DNA of 46,891 nucleotides from Pseudomonadota bacterium (lineage in GTDB: Bacteria; Pseudomonadota; Gammaproteobacteria; CALCKW01), in contig JBCCUP010000032.1 in assembly GCA_039196715.1 (NCBI GenBank), forward strand, positions 1 through 46,891, written 5' to 3'. Below, piece after piece: positions 25,330 through 33,472 of this stretch. Below the pieces are notes generated by a model that was given only the letters and a program-made list of their open reading frames with translations, ran no database searches and was not told the DNA's origin. The translations under genes were made by a program, and so were the position numbers. Positions within the stretch are counted from its first letter, which is position 1. Every line of letters begins with the position of its first letter.

Positions 25330-28169
25330 GCGGCTGGCGCGCCAGCCGGGGCGTCGACATCGACCGTGCGCAGGTGTTGCAGTTCGAGTTCGACGGCACG
25401 CCGATGAGCGGCTATGCCGGTGACACCCTCGCTTCCGCCCTGCTGGCATCGGGCGAGCGGGTGCTGGGCCGCAGTTTCAAGTACCACCGGCCACGCGGGC
25501 TGTGGGGCTACGCGGGCGAGGAGCCCAATGCCATCGTCGACGTAACCCTCGGCGAACAACACACGCCAAACGTCCGCGCGACCACGCTTGCACTTCAAGA
25601 CGGTATGGTGCTGCGCTCGGTCAACACCCGGCCGACGGCGGCGCGTGACCGCAGCGCGCTGATCGACCGTCTGCACCGCTTCCTGCCGGCGGGGTTCTAC
25701 TACAAGACCTTCATGCAGTTCGGGTGGATGCGCTGGGAACCCATGATCCGACGCATGGCCGGGCTTGGCAAGGTCGACGCCGACTGGCACCCACCGGCCG
25801 ACACCGCGACACAAAACGCGCACTGTGAGCTGCTCGTGGTCGGCGCCGGGCCCGCGGGTCTTGCTGCCGCGCGCGCCGCGGCGGTGGGCGGTCGACCCGT
25901 GTGGCTGATCGACGACGCACACGCCGTGGGCGGCAGTCTGCGGTGGCGCGGTGGCGACGTCGACGGGGCACCCTGGCCGCGCTTCGCCGAGCAGTGCGTC
26001 GACACGATCCGCCAGAGCGGCGGCCGCGTCCTGACCAACACCACCTGTTGGGGCGCGTTCGACCACGGCACCTACACCGCGTGGGAACGGCGCAAGGGTG
26101 CACCCGACCGGCTGTGGTGCATTCGTGCGGGTGCGGTGGTCGTCGCCACAGGTGCGATCGAGCGGCCACTGTGGTTCGCCAACAACGACCTTCCCGGCGT
26201 TCTCTCCGCAGAGGCGGCCTTGCATTACCTGGTGCTGCACGGCGCCGTCTCCGGTCGGACCATCGTGTTGGCGACCGGCAACGACAGCAGTTACGCCGTA
26301 GCTGCTGCACTCGCCGATGCCGGGGCGACGGTCCAGCTCGTCGACGCACGCAGCGACACACCATCGGCACCCGAGGGAGTCGTGCACCGCAGCGGGCGTC
26401 AAGTGGTGCGGGCGCACGGGTCACGGCACGTCGAGGCCGTGACGCTCGACGACGGCACGCGCCTCGACGCCGACACCGTGCTGGTGTCCGGCGGCCACAC
26501 GCCGAGCGTGCACCTGCATTGCCAGGCCGGCGGCAAACTGGACTGGTCGGATGCGGTCGACGCCCTCGTGCCGCGGCCGTTCGCCGATCACCTGACTGTC
26601 GCCGGCGCTGCCAATGGCGCATTCGGCCTGGCTGACGCGCTGTCCGAGGGCCACGCAGCGGCGCAGGGCCAGGGCGCCGCGCCGCACGCCGAGACGACAC
26701 CCCGCCATCCGCCGTTCGCGTTCCGCCCCGACGCCGACATGCCGGGTCGAGTGTGGATAGACCCGCAAAACGACGTCACCTTGAAAGACATCGGACTCGC
26801 TGCGCAGGAGGGCTTCCAATCGGTCGAACACCTCAAGCGTTACACCACACTGGGCATGGCGACCGATCAGGGGCGCAGCAGCAACTTCGCCGGCCTCGCC
26901 GCGATGGCGGGCGTCACACAACGCAGCATTCCCGAGACCGGCACCACCACCTACCGCCCGCCGTTCGTGCCCGTGCCGCTTGGCGTGATCGGCGGCCGAC
27001 GCCGGGGCGAACTGTTCAATCCGCTCAAGCGCCTGGCACTCGAACCCCAGCACCGCAGCCGGGGTGCGCAGTTTCGCGAGTACGGTGGCTGGCTGCGGCC
27101 CGCGGTATACGGACGAGACGACGAGGCAGCGCTGGCACAGCGTGAAGCGCGCATGGCGCGTGATCACGTGGCGGTGATCGACGCCTCACCGCTCGGCAAG
27201 CTCGACGTCATCGGTCCCGATGCAGCGGCGCTGCTCGACTACGTCAACTACCGGCGCATGGCGACGCTGCCCGTCGGGCGCGCCCGATACGGCTTTCTGC
27301 TCGGCGAGAGCGGCGTGGTCTACGACGATGGGGTCGTCTTGCGCGTGTCGGAGACACACTTCGTCGTCTCGGCCTCCTCGAGCCACGTCGACGGTGTTCG
27401 GCTGTTGCTCGAGGAAGCACGCCAGGACCGTTTCGACCCCAGACGCGTGTTTGTCCACGATCTGACGCCCCACTACAGCACGCTGAGCGTGAGTGGGCCA
27501 CAGGCGCGCGCCGTGCTGGTGGACAGCGGTGTGTCTCTGCCCGATGTGCCGCACATGGGCCTTGGTGCCGGCCGGTTTCGCGGGCAGCCGGTGCGGGTCG
27601 CACGCGTCAGTTTCACGGGTGACCTGTGTTTCGAACTGTCTATCGCACGCACCCATGTCGCCGACCTGCACGCAGCGCTGGACGCGGCCGCCACCGCGCA
27701 CGGCGGCGGTTGGATCGGCTTGGAAGCGCTGCTGATCTTGCGCGCCGAGAAAGGCTACATACTGGTGGGCAAGGACACCGACGGCGGCACCCTGCCCCAC
27801 GACCTCGGGTGGTCGGCGCCGCGCGCGAAACGCACGGATGAATACCAGGGCAAGCGCTCGCTCTTCACCGACGCGGCTGAAGACCCCGAGCGGCGGCAAT
27901 TGGTCGGTTTGCAGGTGGCGGCGGGCGAGCCTCCGTTGGTCACGGGCGCGCACCTCGTGCCGCTCGGTGGCGCTCGGCGCTCACTTGGGTTCGTCACGTC
28001 CAGTGTCATGAGCCCGAGCCTGGAGCGGCCCGTTGCCCTCGCCCAACTCGAGCGGGGTGCGGCACGGCAAGGCGAGCGCATCGGGGTGTTCCACCTCGAC
28101 AGCACACGCGAGGCGACCGTGGTCCCTGCCTGCGCTTTCGACCCCGAGGGAGGTCGCCTCGATGGATGA
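25326..28169 (+). CDS. soxA: Sarcosine oxidase, alpha subunit
   Basis: 947-residue subunit that binds NAD and tetrahydrofolate. N-terminal ferredoxin-fold 'FEFDGTPMSGYAGDTLASALLASG' region (about 20-45), a pyridine-nucleotide domain starting ELLVVGAGPAGLAAA (about 168-182), a central DVTLKDIGLAAQEGFQSVEHLKRYTTLGM segment typical of SoxA, and a C-terminal GcvT-like domain (about 590-930). GTG start overlapping the soxD stop. Length and order match the family. Its 3' end overlaps soxG by 8 bases. Confidence 0.96.
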   Translation: MSGWRASRGVDIDRAQVLQFEFDGTPMSGYAGDTLASALLASGERVLGRSFKYHRPRGLWGYAGEEPNAIVDVTLGEQHTPNVRATTLALQDGMVLRSVNTRPTAARDRSALIDRLHRFLPAGFYYKTFMQFGWMRWEPMIRRMAGLGKVDADWHPPADTATQNAHCELLVVGAGPAGLAAARAAAVGGRPVWLIDDAHAVGGSLRWRGGDVDGAPWPRFAEQCVDTIRQSGGRVLTNTTCWGAFDHGTYTAWERRKGAPDRLWCIRAGAVVVATGAIERPLWFANNDLPGVLSAEAALHYLVLHGAVSGRTIVLATGNDSSYAVAAALADAGATVQLVDARSDTPSAPEGVVHRSGRQVVRAHGSRHVEAVTLDDGTRLDADTVLVSGGHTPSVHLHCQAGGKLDWSDAVDALVPRPFADHLTVAGAANGAFGLADALSEGHAAAQGQGAAPHAETTPRHPPFAFRPDADMPGRVWIDPQNDVTLKDIGLAAQEGFQSVEHLKRYTTLGMATDQGRSSNFAGLAAMAGVTQRSIPETGTTTYRPPFVPVPLGVIGGRRRGELFNPLKRLALEPQHRSRGAQFREYGGWLRPAVYGRDDEAALAQREARMARDHVAVIDASPLGKLDVIGPDAAALLDYVNYRRMATLPVGRARYGFLLGESGVVYDDGVVLRVSETHFVVSASSSHVDGVRLLLEEARQDRFDPRRVFVHDLTPHYSTLSVSGPQARAVLVDSGVSLPDVPHMGLGAGRFRGQPVRVARVSFTGDLCFELSIARTHVADLHAALDAAATAHGGGWIGLEALLILRAEKGYILVGKDTDGGTLPHDLGWSAPRAKRTDEYQGKRSLFTDAAEDPERRQLVGLQVAAGEPPLVTGAHLVPLGGARRSLGFVTSSVMSPSLERPVALAQLERGAARQGERIGVFHLDSTREATVVPACAFDPEGGRLDG

Positions 28170-28692
28170 ACACCGTTGGTCGGAGACCTCGCCCCGTGTC
28201 GGCGATACGCTGTGCGCGGGAGACGTGACCATCACGGTCGCGTCGCTGCCGCCGATGGCACTGGTGTCAGGGGACGTCATGCACTTCGCGACAGATCGGG
28301 GTACGACCCTGTCCGGTCTTGCCGAGCTGATCAACCCCGACGCTGCGTACATTCGCCTGGCCCGCGATCGCATTCTCAGCGTGGGAGACGTCGTGGATCA
28401 GCTCGACGAGGGGTGGCGTCCCGGCGTCGGGCATACCGGCAACGGGCATGCCGGCCTCGCGGTGAGCCGAATCGACGGCGGCTACGCGTGCCTCGCCCTA
28501 AGCGGGGACGGGACCGAGACCCTGTTGCAGCAGGGCACGAGTGTGAATCTGAGGCAACCGAGCCCCGCCGCAACGTTGCTCTTCGCCGGCCAGCCGGCGG
28601 TTCTGGTGCGCGCGCCAGGGGCGTGGTGGCTGCTGGTCGACCCGGCGCAGCTCGCCTACCACTGGCTGTGGTTCAGCGGCGCGCAGGCATGA
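28162..28692 (+). CDS. soxG: Sarcosine oxidase, gamma subunit
   Basis: 176 residues. Sequence conservation of this subunit is low, but position directly after soxA, an 8-base overlap (ATGGATGA), size, and the 'DPAQLAYHWLWFSGAQA' C-terminal segment after a YIRLARDRIL core agree with SoxG, a structural subunit of the tetramer with a GcvT-like partial fold. Completes soxB-D-A-G. The last gene of the plus-strand operon; no folate-recycling genes (glyA, purU) follow it here. Confidence 0.85.
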   Translation: MDEHRWSETSPRVGDTLCAGDVTITVASLPPMALVSGDVMHFATDRGTTLSGLAELINPDAAYIRLARDRILSVGDVVDQLDEGWRPGVGHTGNGHAGLAVSRIDGGYACLALSGDGTETLLQQGTSVNLRQPSPAATLLFAGQPAVLVRAPGAWWLLVDPAQLAYHWLWFSGAQA

Positions 28693-28758
28693 GGGCACTC
28701 CCACTACCGCCCCCAGACACAGTACCATCGGACCGACCTGGCACATCGGATCTGCGTC

Positions 28759-29952
28759 ATGCCTTTGTTTCCTGTCGTCCGCCACGCGCGGACCGCTGCC
28801 ACCGCGGCCGTGTTCTGCGCCGCTGTGGCGTCCGCCGACACCGCGCACCTGCCCATCGCAGACGCCCACGTCCACTACAGCCACGACTCCGTCGAGTTAA
28901 CGCCGCCCGCGCGCGTGATCGAATTGATGCGCGAGGCCAACCTCAAGTTTGCCCTGGTCTCGAGCTCGGATGACCGCGGAACGCAGCTGCTGTCAGCGCT
29001 CGCACCCGATCTGATCGTGCCAGGCTTGCGCCCTTACACGCGGCGCGGCGAACTCAGTTCCTGGTTGACCAGCGAGACAAACCTCGCGTACGTCGAGGCG
29101 CTGCTCGCGCGCAACCGCTATGCGACCATTGGTGAATTCCACCTCTACGGCAGCGACGCCGAGCTGCCGATACCGCGGCGCATCGTCGAACTCGCCGTGG
29201 AACACAACCTGGTGCTGCACGCACATTCGGACGCCGACGCGGTGGAGCGCCTGCTTGCGCAGGACCCGACAGTCAAAGTGCTGTGGGCGCATGCCGGCTT
29301 CGACGAGCCCGAGGAGATCGGCGCGATGCTGGCCAAACACGACCGACTGTGGGCCGACCTCGCGTTTCGCGGTGACGTCAGTTACGACGGTGGGTTGAGC
29401 GAGGAGTGGGTCACCTTGTTCACCACACATCCCGATCGGATCATGCTCGGCACCGACACCTACACACCCGAGCGGATGTATTTTCTGCCGAGCCACGCTG
29501 AAGCGTCACGCCGCTGGTTGAGCAACCTGCCAGCGGACGTGGCCGAGCGCGTGGCGTGGCGCAACGCCCACGAGCTGCTCATGCCGCATTGGGACGCGAA
29601 CCGCGCGGACACGGCCGCTGAGGCGGTGTGTGAGCCATACGCCAGCGAGGCACCCGGGGTCGCGGTCAGGGCGGTCGAGCCGATTGTCGTCAGCCAAGCC
29701 TTTACGGCGGTCGTCACGGTGTGCCACGCCGATCTCGATATCACGAGCGTGTCCCTCGACGCGCGCATGCCGACCCACGGCCACGGCATGAACTACGCGC
29801 CGACCCACACGGTGACCCAACACACCGCCGACACGTACGAGGTGCAAGTGGACGGTGTGGTGTTGCACATGCCGGGCGAGTGGCAGTGGCAAGTCGTCGT
29901 GCGCAGCGACGGCGGGCGGACGCGGGTCACCCGGGATTTCAGCGTGAACTGA
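28759..29952 (+). CDS. Exported amidohydrolase fused to a YtkA-like domain
   Basis: 397 residues. Signal peptide 1-26 (cleavage near ASA-D). Then a TIM-barrel amidohydrolase of the Amidohydro_2 type with metal ligands DAHVHY (His37, His39), LHAHSD, WAHAGF and GTDTYTP (Asp). From about residue 300 to the end is a beta-sandwich with DARMPTHGHGMNY and a late HMPGEWQWQVVV, the signature pair of YtkA-like domains (PF13115 type). The hydrolase substrate is unknown. Its stop shares one base with the start of the diheme protein (TGATG), so the two are coupled. Unusual fusion. Confidence 0.8.
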   Translation: MPLFPVVRHARTAATAAVFCAAVASADTAHLPIADAHVHYSHDSVELTPPARVIELMREANLKFALVSSSDDRGTQLLSALAPDLIVPGLRPYTRRGELSSWLTSETNLAYVEALLARNRYATIGEFHLYGSDAELPIPRRIVELAVEHNLVLHAHSDADAVERLLAQDPTVKVLWAHAGFDEPEEIGAMLAKHDRLWADLAFRGDVSYDGGLSEEWVTLFTTHPDRIMLGTDTYTPERMYFLPSHAEASRRWLSNLPADVAERVAWRNAHELLMPHWDANRADTAAEAVCEPYASEAPGVAVRAVEPIVVSQAFTAVVTVCHADLDITSVSLDARMPTHGHGMNYAPTHTVTQHTADTYEVQVDGVVLHMPGEWQWQVVVRSDGGRTRVTRDFSVN

Positions 29953-31124
29953 TGGGCAGCTTCTCGACGGCGCTGGGCGGCTTGCTCGCCATTGTGGTGC
30001 TCGGCCTCGCCGGACAGAGCGCCGACGGGTCCGAGCTGCGGCCCGATTTTTCGGCCGGCGAACGCGCCATCATCACAGGTTTCGGCCCCTGGCCGACGGC
30101 GACACCACCCGATCCCGGCAACGAATTGTCCGGCCGACCGTGGGCAGAGTCGCTCGGCGAGGCGCTGTTCCGCGACCCCCGGTTGTCGGGTAGCGGACAT
30201 TTCGCCTGTATCACCTGTCACCAACCGGTGCGCGGGTTCAGCGACGGCGTGCCGGTGGCGCTGGGCGAAGCCCGACACACCCGCAACACCCAGGGCCTGC
30301 TCGGCGTGGGACTGCAGCGCTGGTTTGGTCGCGACGGCGGCGCCGACAGCCTCTGGGCCGCGAGCCTGCGCCCGATGTTGTCACCGATCGAAATGGCTGC
30401 TACAGCCGAGGGCATCGCCGCCCGGTTGCGCGACGACGACGCCTTGCAGGCCGCCGTCGACGCGCACGCCCCCAACCTCGGCTTTAACCTCGATTCCGAC
30501 ACCGACATGACGGTGTTCATTGCCAAGGCACTTGGCGCTTACCTGCGCACATTGCAATCACCGCGCACCCCGTTCGATGAGTTCCGCGTGGCCCTGTTGG
30601 ATGGCGACGCCGACGGAATTGCACGTTACCCGGCCGCGGCACAACGCGGCCTCAAGCACTTTGTCGGCGAGGCCAGGTGCTTCGTGTGTCACGTGGGGCC
30701 GGCGTTTTCCAACGGCGAGTTCCACGACATCGGGCGCCCCTTTTTCACTGGCGTCGGTGAGGTCGACGGCGGCCGCTACCTCGGCATCAAACGGGTGCGG
30801 CGCGACCCTTTCAACCTGCTTGGCAGTTATGCAAGCTCCGCAGGCACTGCAGAAAAACGCAAGACCGATACGGTCACACTGGGACAGGTGAATTTCGGTC
30901 AGTGGCGCACGCCGTCGCTTCGCAACTTGCTCTCCACAGGTCCTTACATGCACGACGGCAGTCTCGCGAGCCTGCGCGACGTGATCGACCATTACGCCGA
31001 CATCGACCCAGACCGCCTGCACAGTGACGGCGAGGCGCTGTTGCGTCCGCTCCCGCTCGACGACAGAGACCGGGCGGATCTTGTGCGCTTCCTCGAAACG
31101 CTCAGCCCGGTGACCGTACGCTGA
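29952..31124 (+). CDS. MauG / cytochrome c peroxidase-family diheme protein
   Basis: 390-residue exported protein (signal peptide about 1-26) with two heme c sites, Cys86-ITCH90 and Cys243-FVCH247. The spacing, an inter-heme aromatic segment LQRWFGRDG (Trp124), SPIEM, and WRTPSLRNLLSTGPYMHDG identify the bacterial diheme peroxidase/MauG family. It could reduce H2O2 with electrons from a cytochrome or oxidise a partner protein as MauG and MbnH do. Translationally coupled to the amidohydrolase-YtkA protein, so that periplasmic protein is a candidate partner. Converges with the membrane-anchored gene, with only 7 bp between stops. Confidence 0.9.
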   Translation: MGSFSTALGGLLAIVVLGLAGQSADGSELRPDFSAGERAIITGFGPWPTATPPDPGNELSGRPWAESLGEALFRDPRLSGSGHFACITCHQPVRGFSDGVPVALGEARHTRNTQGLLGVGLQRWFGRDGGADSLWAASLRPMLSPIEMAATAEGIAARLRDDDALQAAVDAHAPNLGFNLDSDTDMTVFIAKALGAYLRTLQSPRTPFDEFRVALLDGDADGIARYPAAAQRGLKHFVGEARCFVCHVGPAFSNGEFHDIGRPFFTGVGEVDGGRYLGIKRVRRDPFNLLGSYASSAGTAEKRKTDTVTLGQVNFGQWRTPSLRNLLSTGPYMHDGSLASLRDVIDHYADIDPDRLHSDGEALLRPLPLDDRDRADLVRFLETLSPVTVR

Positions 31125-31131
31125 CGGCAGC

Positions 31132-31677
31132 TCAGTTGGAGGCAAAGAAGCTGTAGTAGCCCTCCACGTCAACCGTCACGACAACCGGTTGCGCGGTGTC
31201 GTTGCGCCAGTACCAGCCGTGGTAGCCGTCGAAGGGCGCCGTCAGCCCTCCCTCGCCGCGGTCGACGCCGTTTTCGACCCAGTAGCTGCTGTACGGGATG
31301 CTGCTGTCGAGGTGGTCGCCATGGATTTCGAGGTGGAGCGGGCTGCCGTCGCTTTGCCAGCGGAACAACAACTGCTGCCCCGCTTGCATGGTGGCCTTGA
31401 CCTCGACACCTTCCCCCGGCGCAAGGTTGATCCGCGCACTGTCACTGCGACGGCCACCGTCGGCGTGCCACAGGACACTCGCCGACGGTACGGTGTTGTG
31501 TAAGGCATCCAATCCCAGGCGCTGACCGATACCGGTCGGGTCATACCCGTACTCCGCCGGCGCCACCACGGTGACCAATACGGCGAGCGCAACCACCGCA
31601 GCGCCTGCGGTGGACAGCAGCAAGTTCGTGGTACTCAACGCGGTGCGTACAGGGTCTTCAGAGGCACTTTTGGACAT
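31132..31677 (-). CDS. Membrane-anchored periplasmic protein linked to HupE
   Basis: 181 residues: short cytoplasmic N-terminus, one membrane segment (about 19-41, LLLSTAGAAVVALAVLVTVVAPAEY), then a beta-rich periplasmic domain with HGDHLD, several Trp and a C-terminal VDVEGYYSFF strand. The 'PAEYGYDPTGIGQRLGL' stretch after the anchor is typical of a family annotated simply as transmembrane anchor proteins that accompany HupE/UreJ-like genes. Function unknown. The ATG is one base after the HupE-like stop (TGACATG). Confidence 0.75.
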   Translation of the reverse strand: MSKSASEDPVRTALSTTNLLLSTAGAAVVALAVLVTVVAPAEYGYDPTGIGQRLGLDALHNTVPSASVLWHADGGRRSDSARINLAPGEGVEVKATMQAGQQLLFRWQSDGSPLHLEIHGDHLDSSIPYSSYWVENGVDRGEGGLTAPFDGYHGWYWRNDTAQPVVVTVDVEGYYSFFASN

Positions 31678-31678
31678 G

Positions 31679-32374
31679 TCAGGCAGCCTTCAGATAGCCG
31701 AGCAATTGGTAGCCAGTCAACAGGAAACCGAGCATCATCAGCAGCACGTTGGCCGCAACCGCCCAGGCGGTGAAGCGGCCGGTCTGCCGCCAGAGCAGGA
31801 CGACGAGCACGATGCCCGCGAGCGCCAGTAATTGACCGAGTTCCACGCCTGCATTGAACAGCAGCAGCTTGCCCATCAAGCCGTCGGTGGGTATCTCGAG
31901 ATCCTGGAGCTTGGTGGCGAGACCAAACCCGTGACACAGCCCGAACGCGAACACCGCCACTTTCGGCCAGGGCCGCCAACCGACCAGCCGTTCGAAGCCC
32001 CCGAGGTTGTCGAGGGCCTTGTATACCACCGACAGACCGATCACCGCGTCTATCAGGTAGGCGTCTGCACGGATGTCGGCAAGCACGCCCGTCGTCAAAG
32101 TGAGACTGTGGCCGATCGAAAAAAGCGTCACGTAGACGAGCACGTCGCGCGCGCCGCCAAGCAGGAACACCACGCCAAGCAGGAACAGCAGGTGGTCGTA
32201 GCCGGTCACCATGTGCTTCGCGCCCAGGTACAACCAGGGACCGACACTGACACCCGTCACGCTCTCGATGAACGCCGCGTCGCCCGCGGTCACCCCGTGT
32301 GCCCAGGCAAGGTTCAACCCAATGACCATCAACACACAGGCGAACACACACTGCAGAATGGAGAGTTGCCGCAT
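31679..32374 (-). CDS. HupE/UreJ-like membrane protein
   Basis: 231-residue polytopic protein: N-terminal signal or first helix, followed by about six further membrane helices. Family motifs LGAKHMVTGYDHLLFLLG, FSIGHSLTLTTG, FGLCHGFGLA and FNAGVELGQL are all present and His-rich, as in the HupE/UreJ_2 group. Characterised relatives import nickel or cobalt, but this subgroup is often seen without hydrogenase or urease genes, as here. Metal specificity cannot be told. First gene of a two-gene unit with the membrane-anchored protein. A CCGGACT/AGTCCGG inverted repeat lies just upstream. Confidence 0.88.
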   Translation of the reverse strand: MRQLSILQCVFACVLMVIGLNLAWAHGVTAGDAAFIESVTGVSVGPWLYLGAKHMVTGYDHLLFLLGVVFLLGGARDVLVYVTLFSIGHSLTLTTGVLADIRADAYLIDAVIGLSVVYKALDNLGGFERLVGWRPWPKVAVFAFGLCHGFGLATKLQDLEIPTDGLMGKLLLFNAGVELGQLLALAGIVLVVLLWRQTGRFTAWAVAANVLLMMLGFLLTGYQLLGYLKAA

Positions 32375-32384
32375 GGGCCGGGGT

Positions 32385-32416
32385 CCGGACTCGGTGGCCT
32401 AAGCCTAGCAGTCCGG
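32385..32416. repeat. Inverted repeat upstream of HupE-like gene
   Basis: CCGGACT and AGTCCGG (7-bp perfect arms) flank an 18-base centre that contains GGC-CTAA-GCC. It lies 11 bp before the HupE-like ATG, where it could be an operator or a leader hairpin. No SD is obvious for this gene, which makes the element the main visible 5' feature. Confidence 0.3.
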
Positions 32417-32466
32417 GCCGAACACGCAGCCCGCGGACCCCCGTCGCCCGCGCTTGCGTTGGCCGC

Positions 32467-33390
32467 TCAGTAGATCTTCGGCACGTAGAGTTCGTCGGGG
32501 AGGGTCTGACGCTCGTAATAGGGGTCGAACTGGCGCTCGGGCAGTTCGATCTGATCCCGGTCCACATCGCGGTACGGTATCAGCGACAACAAGTGCTCAA
32601 TGCAGTTCAACCGTTCCCGTTTCTTGTCGTTGCCCTCGACGATGTACCAGGGCGCCTCGGGGATGTTAGTGCGTTCGAACATCTCCTCCTTGGCACGCGT
32701 GTAGTCCTCCCAGCGGATACGTGACTCGAGGTCGATCGGGCTGAGCTTCCATTGCTTCAGAGGATCGTGGATGCGCATCAGAAAGCGCAGCTGCTGCTCC
32801 TCGTCGGTGATGGAGAACCAGTACTTGACCACGGTCACACCGGAACGCACGAGCATCCGCTCGAATTCCGGCACGTCGCGGAAGAACTGTTCCACCTGGT
32901 CCTCGGTGGCAAAACCCATGACGCGCTCGACGCCTGCGCGGTTGTACCACGACCGGTCGAACAGAACGATTTCACCCCCGGCCGGCAGGTGCGGTACATA
33001 GCGTTGGAAGTACCACTGCGACTGCTCGCGCTCGGTGGGCTTTGGCAGGGCCACCACGCGGCACACGCGCGGGTCCAGGCGTTGGGCGATGCGCTTGATC
33101 ACCCCGCCCTTGCCGGCGGCGTCGCGCCCCTCGCAAATGATCAGGACCTTGGCACCGGTGTCCTGCACCCAATCGTGCAGCTTGATGAGTTCGCCCTGCA
33201 GACGCAGCAGATTGCGGTAGTACACGCGTCGATCGAGGCGTTCCGGGTGCGCGTCCTTGTACAATCGACGGAGCTCCTCGGTGAGCAAGGGTTCAGCGAA
33301 CTCCATCTCATACATCTCGTCGAGCGAGTCCTCGAACTCGGATTCCATCCAGTCGCGCAAATTCGTTTGTGGTGGCGTTGACTCGGACAT
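32467..33390 (-). CDS. ppk2: Polyphosphate kinase 2 (class I)
   Basis: 307-residue PPK2 that transfers phosphate between polyphosphate and nucleoside diphosphates. Walker A GRDAAGKGG (88-96), VALPKPTEREQSQWYFQRYVPHLP and the Walker B/lid region VLFDRSWYNRAGVERVMGF are canonical; one catalytic domain of normal length places it in class I (polyP-dependent NDP phosphorylation). Acidic N-terminal 30 residues. Single gene, cytoplasmic. The downstream HupE-like gene starts 92 bp beyond its stop in the same direction. Confidence 0.95.
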   Translation of the reverse strand: MSESTPPQTNLRDWMESEFEDSLDEMYEMEFAEPLLTEELRRLYKDAHPERLDRRVYYRNLLRLQGELIKLHDWVQDTGAKVLIICEGRDAAGKGGVIKRIAQRLDPRVCRVVALPKPTEREQSQWYFQRYVPHLPAGGEIVLFDRSWYNRAGVERVMGFATEDQVEQFFRDVPEFERMLVRSGVTVVKYWFSITDEEQQLRFLMRIHDPLKQWKLSPIDLESRIRWEDYTRAKEEMFERTNIPEAPWYIVEGNDKKRERLNCIEHLLSLIPYRDVDRDQIELPERQFDPYYERQTLPDELYVPKIY

Positions 33391-33472
33391 GGCTCTGGCG
33401 ATTTTCCCGATGATCCGACCAGTATGGCTGCATGATGTGTCGGCTACGTGACACGTGCAAGCTCCCCGCCAG

